The notes below the pieces were generated by a model. That model was not told the DNA's origin, ran no database searches, and worked only from the letters and a program-made list of their open reading frames with translations. The position numbers were made by a program, and so were the translations under genes. Of a stretch of DNA of 64,000 nucleotides, positions 54,484-63,734 are shown piece after piece (the stretch's first letter is position 1; every line of letters starts with the position of its first letter). The DNA is from Halobacteriovorax vibrionivorans. GTDB lineage: Bacteria > Bdellovibrionota > Bacteriovoracia > Bacteriovoracales > Bacteriovoracaceae. The DNA lies in the NCBI RefSeq assembly GCF_003346865.1, contig NZ_QDKL01000003.1, positions 434,001 to 498,000 of the forward strand, written 5' to 3'.

Positions 54484-55284
54484 ATGGATTATCGCTATCT
54501 AAAGGCATTTACTCTAACGGCAAAATACCTAAGCTTTTCAAAAGCGGCAGCAGAGTTAAAAATTGCTCAATCTGCGGTATCTCGTCAAGTAAAGCTATTA
54601 GAAGAATCGATGAATGAAGAACTTATTATTCGCTCTAGTAAGAAAGTTATTCTTACGAAAAAAGCAAAAGATCTTCTTAAGTCGATAGAGCACTTTGAAG
54701 TTGACGTTGGTGAAATCTTTGAAAAAAATCAAGATAAGCCAATTCACATAGGAATCCTGGATGGACTACTTGTAAACTGGTTTAATCCAATTCTTGCAAA
54801 GTATGCCCAAAATTATAAACGCGATATATATGTACACGTAGCAGACTCTCCGGCCCTTAGACGAGGTATTGAAGACGGTGTCTATGACATGATCTTTTCA
54901 ACTGATGGCTTTCAATCAGACCTAACTTCGTCATTGAAGTTATTTGAAGAGAAGTTTGTTATTATCTCAAAAGAAGAAATTAACAAGAAGAAGCTTCACG
55001 AGTACACGTGGATTGTTTTTAGTGAACTAGACCACTTATACAAGCTTTCAAAGAAGGCTCCCGCAAAAAAGATCGTTGTTAGCTCTCTTGAAAGTATAAA
55101 AGCGCTAGTTAAGCACGGTGTAGGTATTGCTGTAGTACCTGATCATACCCTTTCTAAGAATCATAAATTTCATACAGAACCTATTACAGGCCTTAAGAAT
55201 ATGAATATTTATATGACCACTCTTAGCTATAAGAATATGCCGCCATTTTTAAAAGAATTTTCAAAGATATTACAGGCGAACTAG
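54484..55284 (+). CDS. LysR-family transcriptional regulator
   Basis: A 266-residue LysR regulator, at the short end for the family (about 290-330). The winged HTH lies at about residues 1-60 (FTLTAKYLSFSKAAAELKIAQSAVSRQVKLLEE). The effector domain (about 90-260) begins HIGILDGLLVNWFNPIL and includes VKHGVGIAVVPDH. Ligand and targets unknown. It is in the same direction as the IscA-like gene, which is unusual: LysR genes more often diverge from their targets. AGGAT precedes the ATG. Confidence 0.88.
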   Translation: MDYRYLKAFTLTAKYLSFSKAAAELKIAQSAVSRQVKLLEESMNEELIIRSSKKVILTKKAKDLLKSIEHFEVDVGEIFEKNQDKPIHIGILDGLLVNWFNPILAKYAQNYKRDIYVHVADSPALRRGIEDGVYDMIFSTDGFQSDLTSSLKLFEEKFVIISKEEINKKKLHEYTWIVFSELDHLYKLSKKAPAKKIVVSSLESIKALVKHGVGIAVVPDHTLSKNHKFHTEPITGLKNMNIYMTTLSYKNMPPFLKEFSKILQAN

Positions 55285-55303
55285 AAACGCTCGCCTGTTT
55301 TTT
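55272..55303 (+). terminator. Rho-independent terminator of the lysR gene
   Basis: Stem ACAGGCGA/TCGCCTGT spanning the lysR stop, 11-base loop, then a run of T (55298-55303). It ends just before the stop of the converging gene (55310). Confidence 0.85.
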
Positions 55304-55309
55304 AGATAA

Positions 55310-55807
55310 TTATTTAACTCTTTTGATGTCTTTGATACCAATTGTTCCAATTAGAAATTTCTTATTAGAAACAAAGTGAAGCTTTGATGAAGCTCTCGAT
55401 TCAAAATTAAACTTCCAATCTGAACCAACTCTTTCAACAGAGGCATCGTAATGCTTTCTTTCACCGTTAATACCTGAGTACAAAGTATCAATTGTGATAT
55501 CGGCACCATCCGATGGGTTTAAGTTTGAAGCCTTGATTTTTACAACTTGACGATCAGAGCGCTCAACCAGAGTCACTCCTTTAAGAAGCTGTTGTAAGGT
55601 ATATGTCTGTGTTGAGATAACTTTTCCATTTTGATCGAATTCATTCTTATAAAGAGATTCAACCTCCAAAGTTTCATCATCGACATTAATACCAAGATGG
55701 TAGTATGACTTGTCTTCATCATTTGTAATGTGAACAAGTTTAACTGGTGCGGCCATAAGTTTAGTTGCTATAAATGCCACAATCGATAATTGAATAAGTA
55801 ATTTCAT
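55310..55807 (-). CDS. Exported hypothetical protein
   Basis: Not recognised. From the ATG at 55807 (GGGAGAG upstream) it has 165 residues with a signal peptide (KLLIQLSIVAFIATKLMAAP) and a beta-rich mature domain (repeated strands LEVESLYKNEF, VVKIKASNL, WKFNFESRASSK). No Cys in the mature part. It is probably a periplasmic beta-sandwich. A longer frame begins upstream at 55846, but the signal peptide and ribosome-binding site fix the shorter start. Confidence 0.7.
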   Translation of the reverse strand: MKLLIQLSIVAFIATKLMAAPVKLVHITNDEDKSYYHLGINVDDETLEVESLYKNEFDQNGKVISTQTYTLQQLLKGVTLVERSDRQVVKIKASNLNPSDGADITIDTLYSGINGERKHYDASVERVGSDWKFNFESRASSKLHFVSNKKFLIGTIGIKDIKRVK

Positions 55808-55936
55808 ATTTACTCTCCCTTCCAATTTGATAAGGCATACTGCCATTATTTCGTAATTTTTGGGAGAGAAAATATTACATGCTCCACTCGTTGAAGACCA
55901 ATAAGCATTAGCTCAGACTAATAAGCACTATTAGCC

Positions 55937-57694
55937 TTAACTTAAAGTGTTGAAAATAATAGGGCCACCGATGTGCTTGAACTCATCATCTCGTAAATTT
56001 TCGAATTCATAACCAGATAAATGATCATGTAAAATCTTCATAATATAGGCGTGAATATTATCTATCTTATCCAATCCAAAGGTTTGAGCAAAAAGAGCAA
56101 TCTTTTCTTCAATATATGGATTATCAAAAATTCCTTCACTAAGCTTAGACTTTCCTAGAAAGTCCTTAAATTCTTCAATGGAAACACCCATTTTTCGAGA
56201 GTCATCTTTTTTAAATTTCTCTAAACTAAAATTAATAAAAGTAGAGAGAATAATGGCCTCAAAATCAATTGAATTCACATCGTAATTTAAATAGTAATTA
56301 TCAGATAATAGTCCATCATCTTTTAATGAAAGATATGTTTCTTTTAACCCTTTTATAAAAGGCATAAGCTCTCTTAACAAGTTGCACTTACTTTGAAGCT
56401 TTCGCCAAACCTCAGCATTATTGACCACGACAATTTTGTTATCATCATCACGATACTTAACCAGATCACTAAAGAAATCATCGAGGAAAAGATCAAAAGA
56501 TGCACCTAAGAAGTTATCTGTTGAGTCCTCCATAAGATTATTACGAAGGGCCTTTTTCACATCTTTTTGTAAGATGCGAATAAGAGAATTTCCAATTTTA
56601 TATATATCTGTAAAATCAAAGTAATCAAAAAGACTTTCATTATCAAAAGATCTTTGTTCATTGATATAAGACATTCCAAGTAAGACAAGTTCTCGGTTTT
56701 GGTTTCCAATTCTTGTCATGGCCACTGGGCCATCTTTTAGAACGCCATAATATTCCATACTCGCATTGAGCATACGAATAAAGTTAAAATGAAGGTAGTT
56801 AAAACGCTTTTCATCTGAAACCTTTGAAAGTTCCTCATGAATACTTCCAGAGTTCTTTTCAAAAGCGATAATTGAGTTCTGATGAAGAGTTTGAAGCTTG
56901 CCAAGAGTAGAAATATTTCCAGTTAAGGGCTCTCTCTTTTTAATAAAGAAATCGATATGACTGATTGATGGGAATGCATTCATTACCTCTAGCGCATCAA
57001 AATAATCGACAAAACCATACTCTCTAAGCCTCTCTTTTTTGGCCTGGTATTGGTTCTCATTATAAATCATATAATCTTCAGAGATCATTTTAAAAAGATG
57101 CTGATAGGCCTTTTCGACTCCAACTTTTGTATAGAGATCACGAATTAATTGTCTTACTTCATCAACAATTTCATTTTCTTCATCAAATTCAAAAAGTAGT
57201 AAATTATCTTCAGTTAAGAAATAATTATCGTGGTCAGGGTACTCAGGATCTTCAACATCAAAAGTCCATACATTGAAGCGTCCCTTTAGAAAGAGAATAA
57301 ATTGATCAGATTCAATAAACTCGTAACGAATATGATCATCTGGACTCTTAGCAACAGAGCTTACCCACGATGAGAATTCGTTAATGTCTAAGTCATCTTT
57401 TGACCAAAGATCAATATCGTAGAAAGTTTCTCTTTGCTCCTTTGATAAAAGGCTTAGAGCATGAGTCTTAACCTCAATTGGCAAGGCCTTAATAGAAACA
57501 TAAAGAGGTTGAACAGGTAGTTTTTCAAGGCTTTCTCCCTTTGATATATAGCTATTAACTAATTCCATCGAAGTGTAGGCCTTAGATTCTTTAAGAATAA
57601 GGTTAATAACATCAGTATTAGGAAGCGATGCATTCTCCGGATTATTCTTAGAATTATCTTTTATTTCTTTCTTATTTTTTGAATCATTAGTCAT
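55937..57694 (-). CDS. Large helical protein, DUF6178-like
   Basis: A 585-residue cytoplasmic protein, acidic and helical, with no membrane segment. The pattern (LPVQPLYVSIKALP, LLSKEQRETFYDIDLWSKDDLD, a ...FIKGLKETYLSL region) resembles the uncharacterised delta-proteobacterial DUF6178 family, but I give this with reserve. The first 30 residues are Asn/Lys-rich and disordered. Its long helical body may mediate protein binding. AGGCAT lies close to the ATG; the ribosome-binding site is weak. Monocistronic. Confidence 0.65.
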   Translation of the reverse strand: MTNDSKNKKEIKDNSKNNPENASLPNTDVINLILKESKAYTSMELVNSYISKGESLEKLPVQPLYVSIKALPIEVKTHALSLLSKEQRETFYDIDLWSKDDLDINEFSSWVSSVAKSPDDHIRYEFIESDQFILFLKGRFNVWTFDVEDPEYPDHDNYFLTEDNLLLFEFDEENEIVDEVRQLIRDLYTKVGVEKAYQHLFKMISEDYMIYNENQYQAKKERLREYGFVDYFDALEVMNAFPSISHIDFFIKKREPLTGNISTLGKLQTLHQNSIIAFEKNSGSIHEELSKVSDEKRFNYLHFNFIRMLNASMEYYGVLKDGPVAMTRIGNQNRELVLLGMSYINEQRSFDNESLFDYFDFTDIYKIGNSLIRILQKDVKKALRNNLMEDSTDNFLGASFDLFLDDFFSDLVKYRDDDNKIVVVNNAEVWRKLQSKCNLLRELMPFIKGLKETYLSLKDDGLLSDNYYLNYDVNSIDFEAIILSTFINFSLEKFKKDDSRKMGVSIEEFKDFLGKSKLSEGIFDNPYIEEKIALFAQTFGLDKIDNIHAYIMKILHDHLSGYEFENLRDDEFKHIGGPIIFNTLS

Positions 57695-57830
57695 ATGCCT
57701 AATTTACGGCATTTGGTATAAGATGTTAATATTTATATTGGTTTGATAAGCACTTAGAAACACTGCATCAACAAAAAGAGGCTAAATTGGCTAAGTATAT
57801 GAAAATTTGACTATAAATAATGCAATTAAT

Positions 57831-57844
57831 ATGATGAAGATCAT
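57831..57844 (+). promoter_or_regulatory. FNR-like palindrome upstream of the Crp/Fnr gene
   Basis: ATGAT-GAAG-ATCAT is symmetrical with the same 4-base spacing as the FNR box TTGAT-N4-ATCAA, matching 8 of 10 half-site bases. It lies 73 bases before the fnr-like ATG, consistent with self-regulation. Confidence 0.45.
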
Positions 57845-57916
57845 GTTTTTTTACAAAAATATTATTTAACTTAAATAAGTGTTAAATTATGTTTGTAAGG
57901 AACGAGTAGGTAGAAA

Positions 57917-58630
57917 ATGGCAGTTTTAGATAAGAAACAATGTGCAGATTGCCCATCAAAAGATATGGGAATTTTTTGTGGTCTAACTTTCCAAGAAGCA
58001 ATGGAAGTTTCATCGACGACACACACATTAAAATTTAAACGTGGCCAAAGTATTTTCTCTCAGGGAAATAGCCCGGAAGGAATCTACTGCATTCAATCTG
58101 GAAATATAAAACTTACAAAAACTGGTCAAGACGGGAAAGAAACAATTATTAGAATTGTTACTCATGGTGATGTTATTGGTCACCGCTCTCTTTTTACAGC
58201 ACAAGAATTTCACGGAACAGCTACGGCCCTTGATGATGTCGTGGTTTGTTTTATCGATCGCAATCATGTCCTTAAGCTAATCAATGATAAGCCATCAATC
58301 GCATTAGAATTAATTAACAAGCTTAGCCGTGATATGGGTGTTGCTGAAGAGCGCTCAAGTTCTTTTCATCAAAAAAATGTAAGAGAGCGTATTGCACAGC
58401 TTATACTGGAACTTTCAGACTCGCACGGTGTTGATCTTGGTAACGGCGAAGTTCAAATTAACCTCAAGCTTACAAGAGAAGAGATGGCAACAATGATTGG
58501 GACAGCGAATGAAACATTAATTCGCATCATCTCTGAATATCGAAAGGATGGCCTTATTGATCAAAATGGTAAATTGATCGTTATTAAAGATCGCAAAGAG
58601 CTACAAAAAAGAGCCGACGGGGTTCACTAA
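57917..58630 (+). CDS. Crp/Fnr-family transcriptional regulator
   Basis: A 237-residue regulator. The N-terminus has CADCPSKDMGIFC (Cys9, Cys12, Cys21), in the style of FNR cluster ligands, although the spacing C-x2-C-x8-C differs from E. coli. A cNMP-like beta-roll (about 40-120; SPEGIYCIQSGNIKL, HGDVIGHRSLF) is followed by a dimer helix and a winged HTH (about 165-200; LTREEMATMIGTANETLIRIISEYRKDGLI). Further Cys (CIQ, CFID) could be the fourth ligand. It lies 52 bases ahead of ccoI, implying control of the cbb3 oxidase by oxygen. AGGTAG precedes the ATG. Confidence 0.88.
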   Translation: MAVLDKKQCADCPSKDMGIFCGLTFQEAMEVSSTTHTLKFKRGQSIFSQGNSPEGIYCIQSGNIKLTKTGQDGKETIIRIVTHGDVIGHRSLFTAQEFHGTATALDDVVVCFIDRNHVLKLINDKPSIALELINKLSRDMGVAEERSSSFHQKNVRERIAQLILELSDSHGVDLGNGEVQINLKLTREEMATMIGTANETLIRIISEYRKDGLIDQNGKLIVIKDRKELQKRADGVH

Positions 58631-58682
58631 TATTTTACTTAATTAAGTTTAAAGAATTGTTATTATAACGAAGAATTGAGAA

Positions 58683-61166
58683 ATGGATTTTGAAAGGGCC
58701 CAGGCCCAAGAGCACTTAGTCGCAGCTCAAGATGGCATATGTCATCACTGCGGTGAACCTCTTGATGCCAATAACATTATCACATCAGAAAGTGATGGTA
58801 ATGAGAGTGGTAAGAAACATCACTTTTGTTGTTACGGCTGTATGAGTGTCTATGGCCTACTTCATTCAAATAACCTACAAGAATTCTACCAATATCAAGA
58901 TGTCCAGAAGTCTAAGAATCCAAAACTTTTACAAACAACAAGTAAAGAAAGTTACGAAAAGTTAAGTGATAAGTATCAATTTATGGATAAGAAAGAATTC
59001 TTAAATGACTTTATCACAATTGATAATGACAAGCTAAGAGTACACTTTCTAATAGAAGGAATTCACTGCCTTGCTTGTGTCTGGTTAATTGAGAGAATCT
59101 CTAAGCTACTGGACTTCATCGATCATGGCCAAGTTAATATTGGTAATAATGTCGCAAGCTTTACTATCGACACTAAGAAGCCTTATTCAATAGCAAAGTT
59201 GGCCGCTACATTAGAAGGACTTGGTTATCTTCCTCATGCTTATAATCCAGCATCAAATAAGAGTGTAAAACTTAGTAATCGTACAGAGATTTTAAGAATC
59301 GGTGTTGCTGCTTCGGCCATGATGAATATTATGATCTATGCGATTTCAAATTATGCAGGAGCAACTCATGAGTACGCTCGTCTATTTGATGGAATTAGTC
59401 TTGCTTTTGCCCTACCTGTTATTTTCTTTAGCGCAAAACCTATCTTTATTAGCAGTTTAAGCGCTATTAAACTTAAAAGTACAAGTGTTGATATCCCACT
59501 TGCTATGGCCATTGCATTTGGCTTTATCCTATCAACATATAATTTTCTAATTGGATCAGGTCCTGTATATTTTGATTCAATCACAACTTTAGTTTTCCTA
59601 ATCTTACTATCGCGATTTGCTGTTAAGGTATTAACGCAAAAATCAATGTCCACAAAAGGTATCTCTTCTCTTTTCTACAATACAGGTGTGAAACTTGTTA
59701 AAGATGGAAAAGAAGAACAGGTTTACTCAAGTAAGATTGAAGTCGGCGATACAATTGTCGTTGAAGAAGATGAGCGCATAATTTTTGATTGTAAGTTATT
59801 GAGTGAAAAGGGAATTATTCTCAATACAATCAACACAGGAGAAAGCCACCCTATAGTTCTTAATAAAGGCGACAAAATTAAGGCCGGAGCAATTTGCATT
59901 GGCCCTAGTATGTCTCTTGAGGTTGAAGAAATAGGACTACAAACTCAACTAGGAAAGACACTAGAGAGAATTGAATCAAATTCAATCCAAAAGAACCCTG
60001 CTAATTTATGGGCCCAAAAAATTTCGAAGTACTTCACTATTGGAATTATCTTCTTAAGTACAATCGTTCTATTACAAGGCCTATATACAGGTAATCTTAC
60101 AACAAGCTTTGAAAAGATCTTGGCCATTTTAATTGTAGGCTGCCCATGTGCTTTTGCAATTGCTACACCAATTGTTATTGCAACAAGAATTAATAAATTA
60201 AAATCAATTGGTATCTATATTAAAAATGAATCTTCTCTTGAAGAATTAAATAATACTAAGAATTTAATCTTTGATAAAACAGGGACTCTAACTAAAGGTG
60301 ACTTTGCCGTTAATCACTTCATTAATAAGTCTCAATATAGCGATAATGAGATTCTTGCAATAGCACTAGGAATTGAGCGAAGTATTCAACATCCAATTGC
60401 CATTGCTATAAAGAAATATGCAAAATCGAAGTTAACAAAAGAGGAAGCAAATCAATACCAACTTATTGATGTTGTTAATATTTTAGGAAGCGGAGTTAGT
60501 GCAATCATTAACAAAGCTCAATATGAAATAAAAGCAATCACTCAACAAGAAAAAAATCTTATTGGATTATTTAAAGATTCAACTCTTCTTGCAACATTTG
60601 AAGTATCAGATAGCGTGAGAGCAGAAAGTATACAAGTCGTTAATTACCTTAAAGAAAAAGATATCGATATACACTTATCAACTGGTGATCATTCTGATTC
60701 TGCATACGATGTTGCAACAAAGCTTGGAATTAATCCAAAACATATCTACATCGAACAAAAGCCTGAAGAAAAGCTAACATTAGCAGCAAAGCTTCAGAAT
60801 GTTACATTTATTGGTGACGGTGATAATGACGCCCTAGCAATGGTTAAGGCCAATACATCAATAGCAATAGGAGCAAGAGCAGATATGGCCATGAGAAGCT
60901 GTGATATCTACGTTGCTAATGATGATCTCTCTCCTATCCAAATTCTATTTCAAGTTGCTTCAAATGTAAGAGAAACATTAAGAAGAAATATCTTCTTTGC
61001 AGTAAGCTACAACATCGTAGGTATAAGCCTGGCCATGGCCAATATAATTACTCCTCTTTATGCGGCAATACTAATGCCACTAAGCTCTTTAACTGTATTG
61101 CTCTCTAGTACAATACCTCTTATTGGATTTGATAAGAGAATTTTAAAAATAAAGGGTGAAAGCTGA
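58683..61166 (+). CDS. ccoI: Copper-transporting P-type ATPase CcoI/FixI
   Basis: An 827-residue P1B-type ATPase. N-terminal metal sites are CHHC (about 20-23) and CCYGC (about 49-53), then a HMA-like GIHCLACV (about 129). Eight membrane helices flank VGCPCAFAIATP (CPC near 487), DKTGTLTKG (phospho-Asp near 530), and GDGDNDALAM (about 714). The ATPase delivers copper for the binuclear centre of cbb3 oxidase. It begins the ccoISNOQP run; its stop overlaps the ccoS start by one base. The Cys-rich N-terminus is the CcoI/FixI type. Confidence 0.93.
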   Translation: MDFERAQAQEHLVAAQDGICHHCGEPLDANNIITSESDGNESGKKHHFCCYGCMSVYGLLHSNNLQEFYQYQDVQKSKNPKLLQTTSKESYEKLSDKYQFMDKKEFLNDFITIDNDKLRVHFLIEGIHCLACVWLIERISKLLDFIDHGQVNIGNNVASFTIDTKKPYSIAKLAATLEGLGYLPHAYNPASNKSVKLSNRTEILRIGVAASAMMNIMIYAISNYAGATHEYARLFDGISLAFALPVIFFSAKPIFISSLSAIKLKSTSVDIPLAMAIAFGFILSTYNFLIGSGPVYFDSITTLVFLILLSRFAVKVLTQKSMSTKGISSLFYNTGVKLVKDGKEEQVYSSKIEVGDTIVVEEDERIIFDCKLLSEKGIILNTINTGESHPIVLNKGDKIKAGAICIGPSMSLEVEEIGLQTQLGKTLERIESNSIQKNPANLWAQKISKYFTIGIIFLSTIVLLQGLYTGNLTTSFEKILAILIVGCPCAFAIATPIVIATRINKLKSIGIYIKNESSLEELNNTKNLIFDKTGTLTKGDFAVNHFINKSQYSDNEILAIALGIERSIQHPIAIAIKKYAKSKLTKEEANQYQLIDVVNILGSGVSAIINKAQYEIKAITQQEKNLIGLFKDSTLLATFEVSDSVRAESIQVVNYLKEKDIDIHLSTGDHSDSAYDVATKLGINPKHIYIEQKPEEKLTLAAKLQNVTFIGDGDNDALAMVKANTSIAIGARADMAMRSCDIYVANDDLSPIQILFQVASNVRETLRRNIFFAVSYNIVGISLAMANIITPLYAAILMPLSSLTVLLSSTIPLIGFDKRILKIKGES

Positions 61167-61372
61167 TGGAAGTCATATTTGTTTTGTTACCTCTTGCGAT
61201 AATGCTAGGTGTGGCGTTTCTAGTTTTCTTTATTTGGGCCGCAAAGAGCGGACAATATGATGACTTAGATACGCCATCAGTAAGAATGTTATTTGATGAT
61301 GATAAAGATATTAAAACTGAGAAGAAAAAAAATCATATAAATGATGATGTTATAAACAAAAAGGAAGAGTGA
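61166..61372 (+). CDS. ccoS: cbb3 oxidase assembly protein CcoS
   Basis: A 68-residue protein with one N-terminal membrane helix (about 3-25, FVLLPLAIMLGVAFLVFFIW), then the short SGQYDDLDTPSVRMLFDDD stretch typical of CcoS, and a lysine-rich tail. CcoS is needed for cofactor insertion into the oxidase. It overlaps ccoI by one base and ccoNO follows at once, so translation is probably coupled. Confidence 0.93.
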   Translation: MEVIFVLLPLAIMLGVAFLVFFIWAAKSGQYDDLDTPSVRMLFDDDKDIKTEKKKNHINDDVINKKEE

Positions 61373-61374
61373 TT

Positions 61375-63531
61375 ATGAGTACAAATCATGAAGCCCAATT
61401 AGAAGAGTTTTCGTACGACGACAAGATTTCGAAAGCCTTCTTAATGGCAACAATTCTCTGGGGTGCGATAGCTCTATTCATGGGAGTCTTTATTGCATTT
61501 CAACTAGCTTATTGGAAATTTAACCTTGGGCTAGAATGGACAACTTTTGGTCGTTTAAGACCACTTCACACTAATGCGGCGATCTTTGCCTTTGTTGGAA
61601 ACGGGATGTTTCTTGGTGTTTACTACTCGACTCAGAGACTATGTAAAACAAGAATGTTCTCAGACTTCTTATCTTGGGTACACTTTTGGGGTTGGCAATT
61701 AATTATTGTTTCAGCTGCCATTACACTCCCACTGGGAATTACAACTGGTAAAGAGTATGCAGAACTAGAATGGCCAATTGATATTGCTATTGCAGTTGTG
61801 TGGGTTGTCTTTGCTGTAAACTTCTTTGGAACACTGATAAAGAGACGTGAACGTCATATGTACGTCGCTCTTTGGTTCTATATTGCAACGATTGTAACAG
61901 TAGCTGTTCTTCACATCTTTAACTCTCTTTCACTACCTGTAAGCTTTATGAAGTCTTATCCGGTATATGCAGGGATTCAAGATGCACTTGTTCAGTGGTG
62001 GTATGGCCACAACGCCGTTGCCTTCTTTTTAACAACTCCATTTCTAGGGATTATGTACTACTTCATTCCAAAAGCGGCCAATCGTCCGGTTTATTCTTAC
62101 CGTCTATCGATTATCCACTATTGGTCTTTAGTATTCATTTATATTTGGGCAGGTCCTCACCACCTACTCTACACTTCAGTTCCAGACTGGGTACAAACAC
62201 TAGGGATGACTTTCTCTATTATTCTATGGATGCCTTCTTGGGGTGGGATGATCAACGGTCTTCTAACTCTACGAGGAGTATGGGATAAAGTACGTACAGA
62301 ACCAATGCTTAAATACTTTGCCACTGCTGTAACTTTCTACGGAATGGCAACATTTGAAGGTCCTCTACTGTCAATCAAATCAGTAAACTACATTGGACAC
62401 TTTACTGACTGGGTAGTTGGTCACGTACACGCAGGAACGATTGGTTGGAACTACATGATGATTGCTGGGGTAATCTACTTCTTAGTTCCAAAATTATTTA
62501 AAACAGAAATCTATTCAAAGAAAATTGCAAACGCACAATTCTGGCTAGCAACAATTGGACTTCTACTTTATATGATGTCGATGTGGGTTGCTGGTATCAC
62601 TCAAGGTCTAATGTGGCGTGCAGTTGATGCTTCAGGAAAACTTGTTTATCCAAACTTTATTGAAACAGTAGTAAAAGTTGTACCTATGTATTGGGTAAGA
62701 GCTTTTGGTGGTGTATTCGTTCTAGTTGGTTTCTTCTTAATGATTTTTAATATTTGGATGACATATAGAAAATCAAAATGGGTAAACCAAGATAAAGAAG
62801 AAGCAGAAGAAGTATACAAAGCAGCTCCTTTATCAGCACAACCTGAAGAAAAAGATGCAGATAGCCACCGTAAGCTTGAAGGTTTACCAATGGTATTTAC
62901 TGTACTTACTCTTCTAGCGATTCTTGTTGGTGGTGCTGTCGAGATTATTCCATCAATTCTATCGGATCGTTTTGTAGAAAAAGATCCACGAGTAAAACCA
63001 TATACTCCACTTGAATTACTTGGACGTGATATCTACGTAAAAGAAGGTTGTTATGTATGTCACTCTCAACAAATTAGACCAACTGTTTCTGAAAAGCTTC
63101 GCTATGGTAACCCATCAGTAGCGGCCGAATCAGTATATGATAGGCCATTTCAGTGGGGATCACGTCGTATTGGTCCAGACCTTGCTCGTGTGGGTGGAAA
63201 GTACAACGATATGTGGCACTATCGCCATATGATCAATCCACGTGAAGTAACAGCTGGATCGATTATGCCAAATTATGATTGGTTAACTAAAAAGAAAGTA
63301 AACTTTAAAATGCTTCCAAAGAAAATGAATGCAATGATGGCACTTGGAACTCCTTACACTCCTGAGCAAGTAACTCGCTCAATTGACGATGCGATGGCAC
63401 AAGCTCAAGAGATCGCACAAGGTCTAAGTGAGAATGGTGTTTCGATGAAAGTTGCCGATAAAGAAATCGTTGCTCTAATCGCCTATCTTCAAAGACTTGG
63501 TATTGATACTAAAGAAGAGGCAGGAGAATAG
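61375..63531 (+). CDS. ccoNO: Fused cbb3 oxidase subunits I and II (CcoNO)
   Basis: A 719-residue fusion. Residues 1 to about 465 are CcoN, with 12 membrane helices and the haem/CuB ligands (HTNAAIF, WWYGHNAVAFF, GPHHLLYT, GHVHAGTIGWN). Residues about 505-719 are CcoO: one helix (VFTVLTLLAILVGGAVEII) and the haem c site CYVCHSQ at about 559, with a later Met ligand (SIMPNYDW). Normally CcoN and CcoO are separate. The start is the ATG at 61375 (AAGGA nine bases upstream). The complex reduces O2 at low oxygen and pumps protons. Confidence 0.95.
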   Translation: MSTNHEAQLEEFSYDDKISKAFLMATILWGAIALFMGVFIAFQLAYWKFNLGLEWTTFGRLRPLHTNAAIFAFVGNGMFLGVYYSTQRLCKTRMFSDFLSWVHFWGWQLIIVSAAITLPLGITTGKEYAELEWPIDIAIAVVWVVFAVNFFGTLIKRRERHMYVALWFYIATIVTVAVLHIFNSLSLPVSFMKSYPVYAGIQDALVQWWYGHNAVAFFLTTPFLGIMYYFIPKAANRPVYSYRLSIIHYWSLVFIYIWAGPHHLLYTSVPDWVQTLGMTFSIILWMPSWGGMINGLLTLRGVWDKVRTEPMLKYFATAVTFYGMATFEGPLLSIKSVNYIGHFTDWVVGHVHAGTIGWNYMMIAGVIYFLVPKLFKTEIYSKKIANAQFWLATIGLLLYMMSMWVAGITQGLMWRAVDASGKLVYPNFIETVVKVVPMYWVRAFGGVFVLVGFFLMIFNIWMTYRKSKWVNQDKEEAEEVYKAAPLSAQPEEKDADSHRKLEGLPMVFTVLTLLAILVGGAVEIIPSILSDRFVEKDPRVKPYTPLELLGRDIYVKEGCYVCHSQQIRPTVSEKLRYGNPSVAAESVYDRPFQWGSRRIGPDLARVGGKYNDMWHYRHMINPREVTAGSIMPNYDWLTKKKVNFKMLPKKMNAMMALGTPYTPEQVTRSIDDAMAQAQEIAQGLSENGVSMKVADKEIVALIAYLQRLGIDTKEEAGE

Positions 63532-63533
63532 AG

Positions 63534-63734
63534 ATGAAAACAGAAGCAATGCAAAACATGCCATGGGAATGGATGCCAACATTAGCACTTCTAATTTTCT
63601 TTACGATCTTCGTAGCAGTCCTGGCCTGGTCACATCGACCAGGCTCTAAAAAGCTCTACGAAGAAGTGGCAAACAATGCCCTTTCTGATGGCGAAGCCGT
63701 CAAAAATGAAAACAAAGGAAGCAACAATGAGTAA
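63534..63734 (+). CDS. ccoQ: cbb3 oxidase small subunit CcoQ
   Basis: A 66-residue protein with one membrane helix (about 14-31, MPTLALLIFFTIFVAVLAW) followed by SHRPGSKKLYEEVANNAL and an acidic tail, the CcoQ pattern. It stabilises the assembled oxidase. It starts two bases after ccoNO (GGAGAATAG) and its stop overlaps the ccoP start by eight bases. Confidence 0.9.
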   Translation: MKTEAMQNMPWEWMPTLALLIFFTIFVAVLAWSHRPGSKKLYEEVANNALSDGEAVKNENKGSNNE

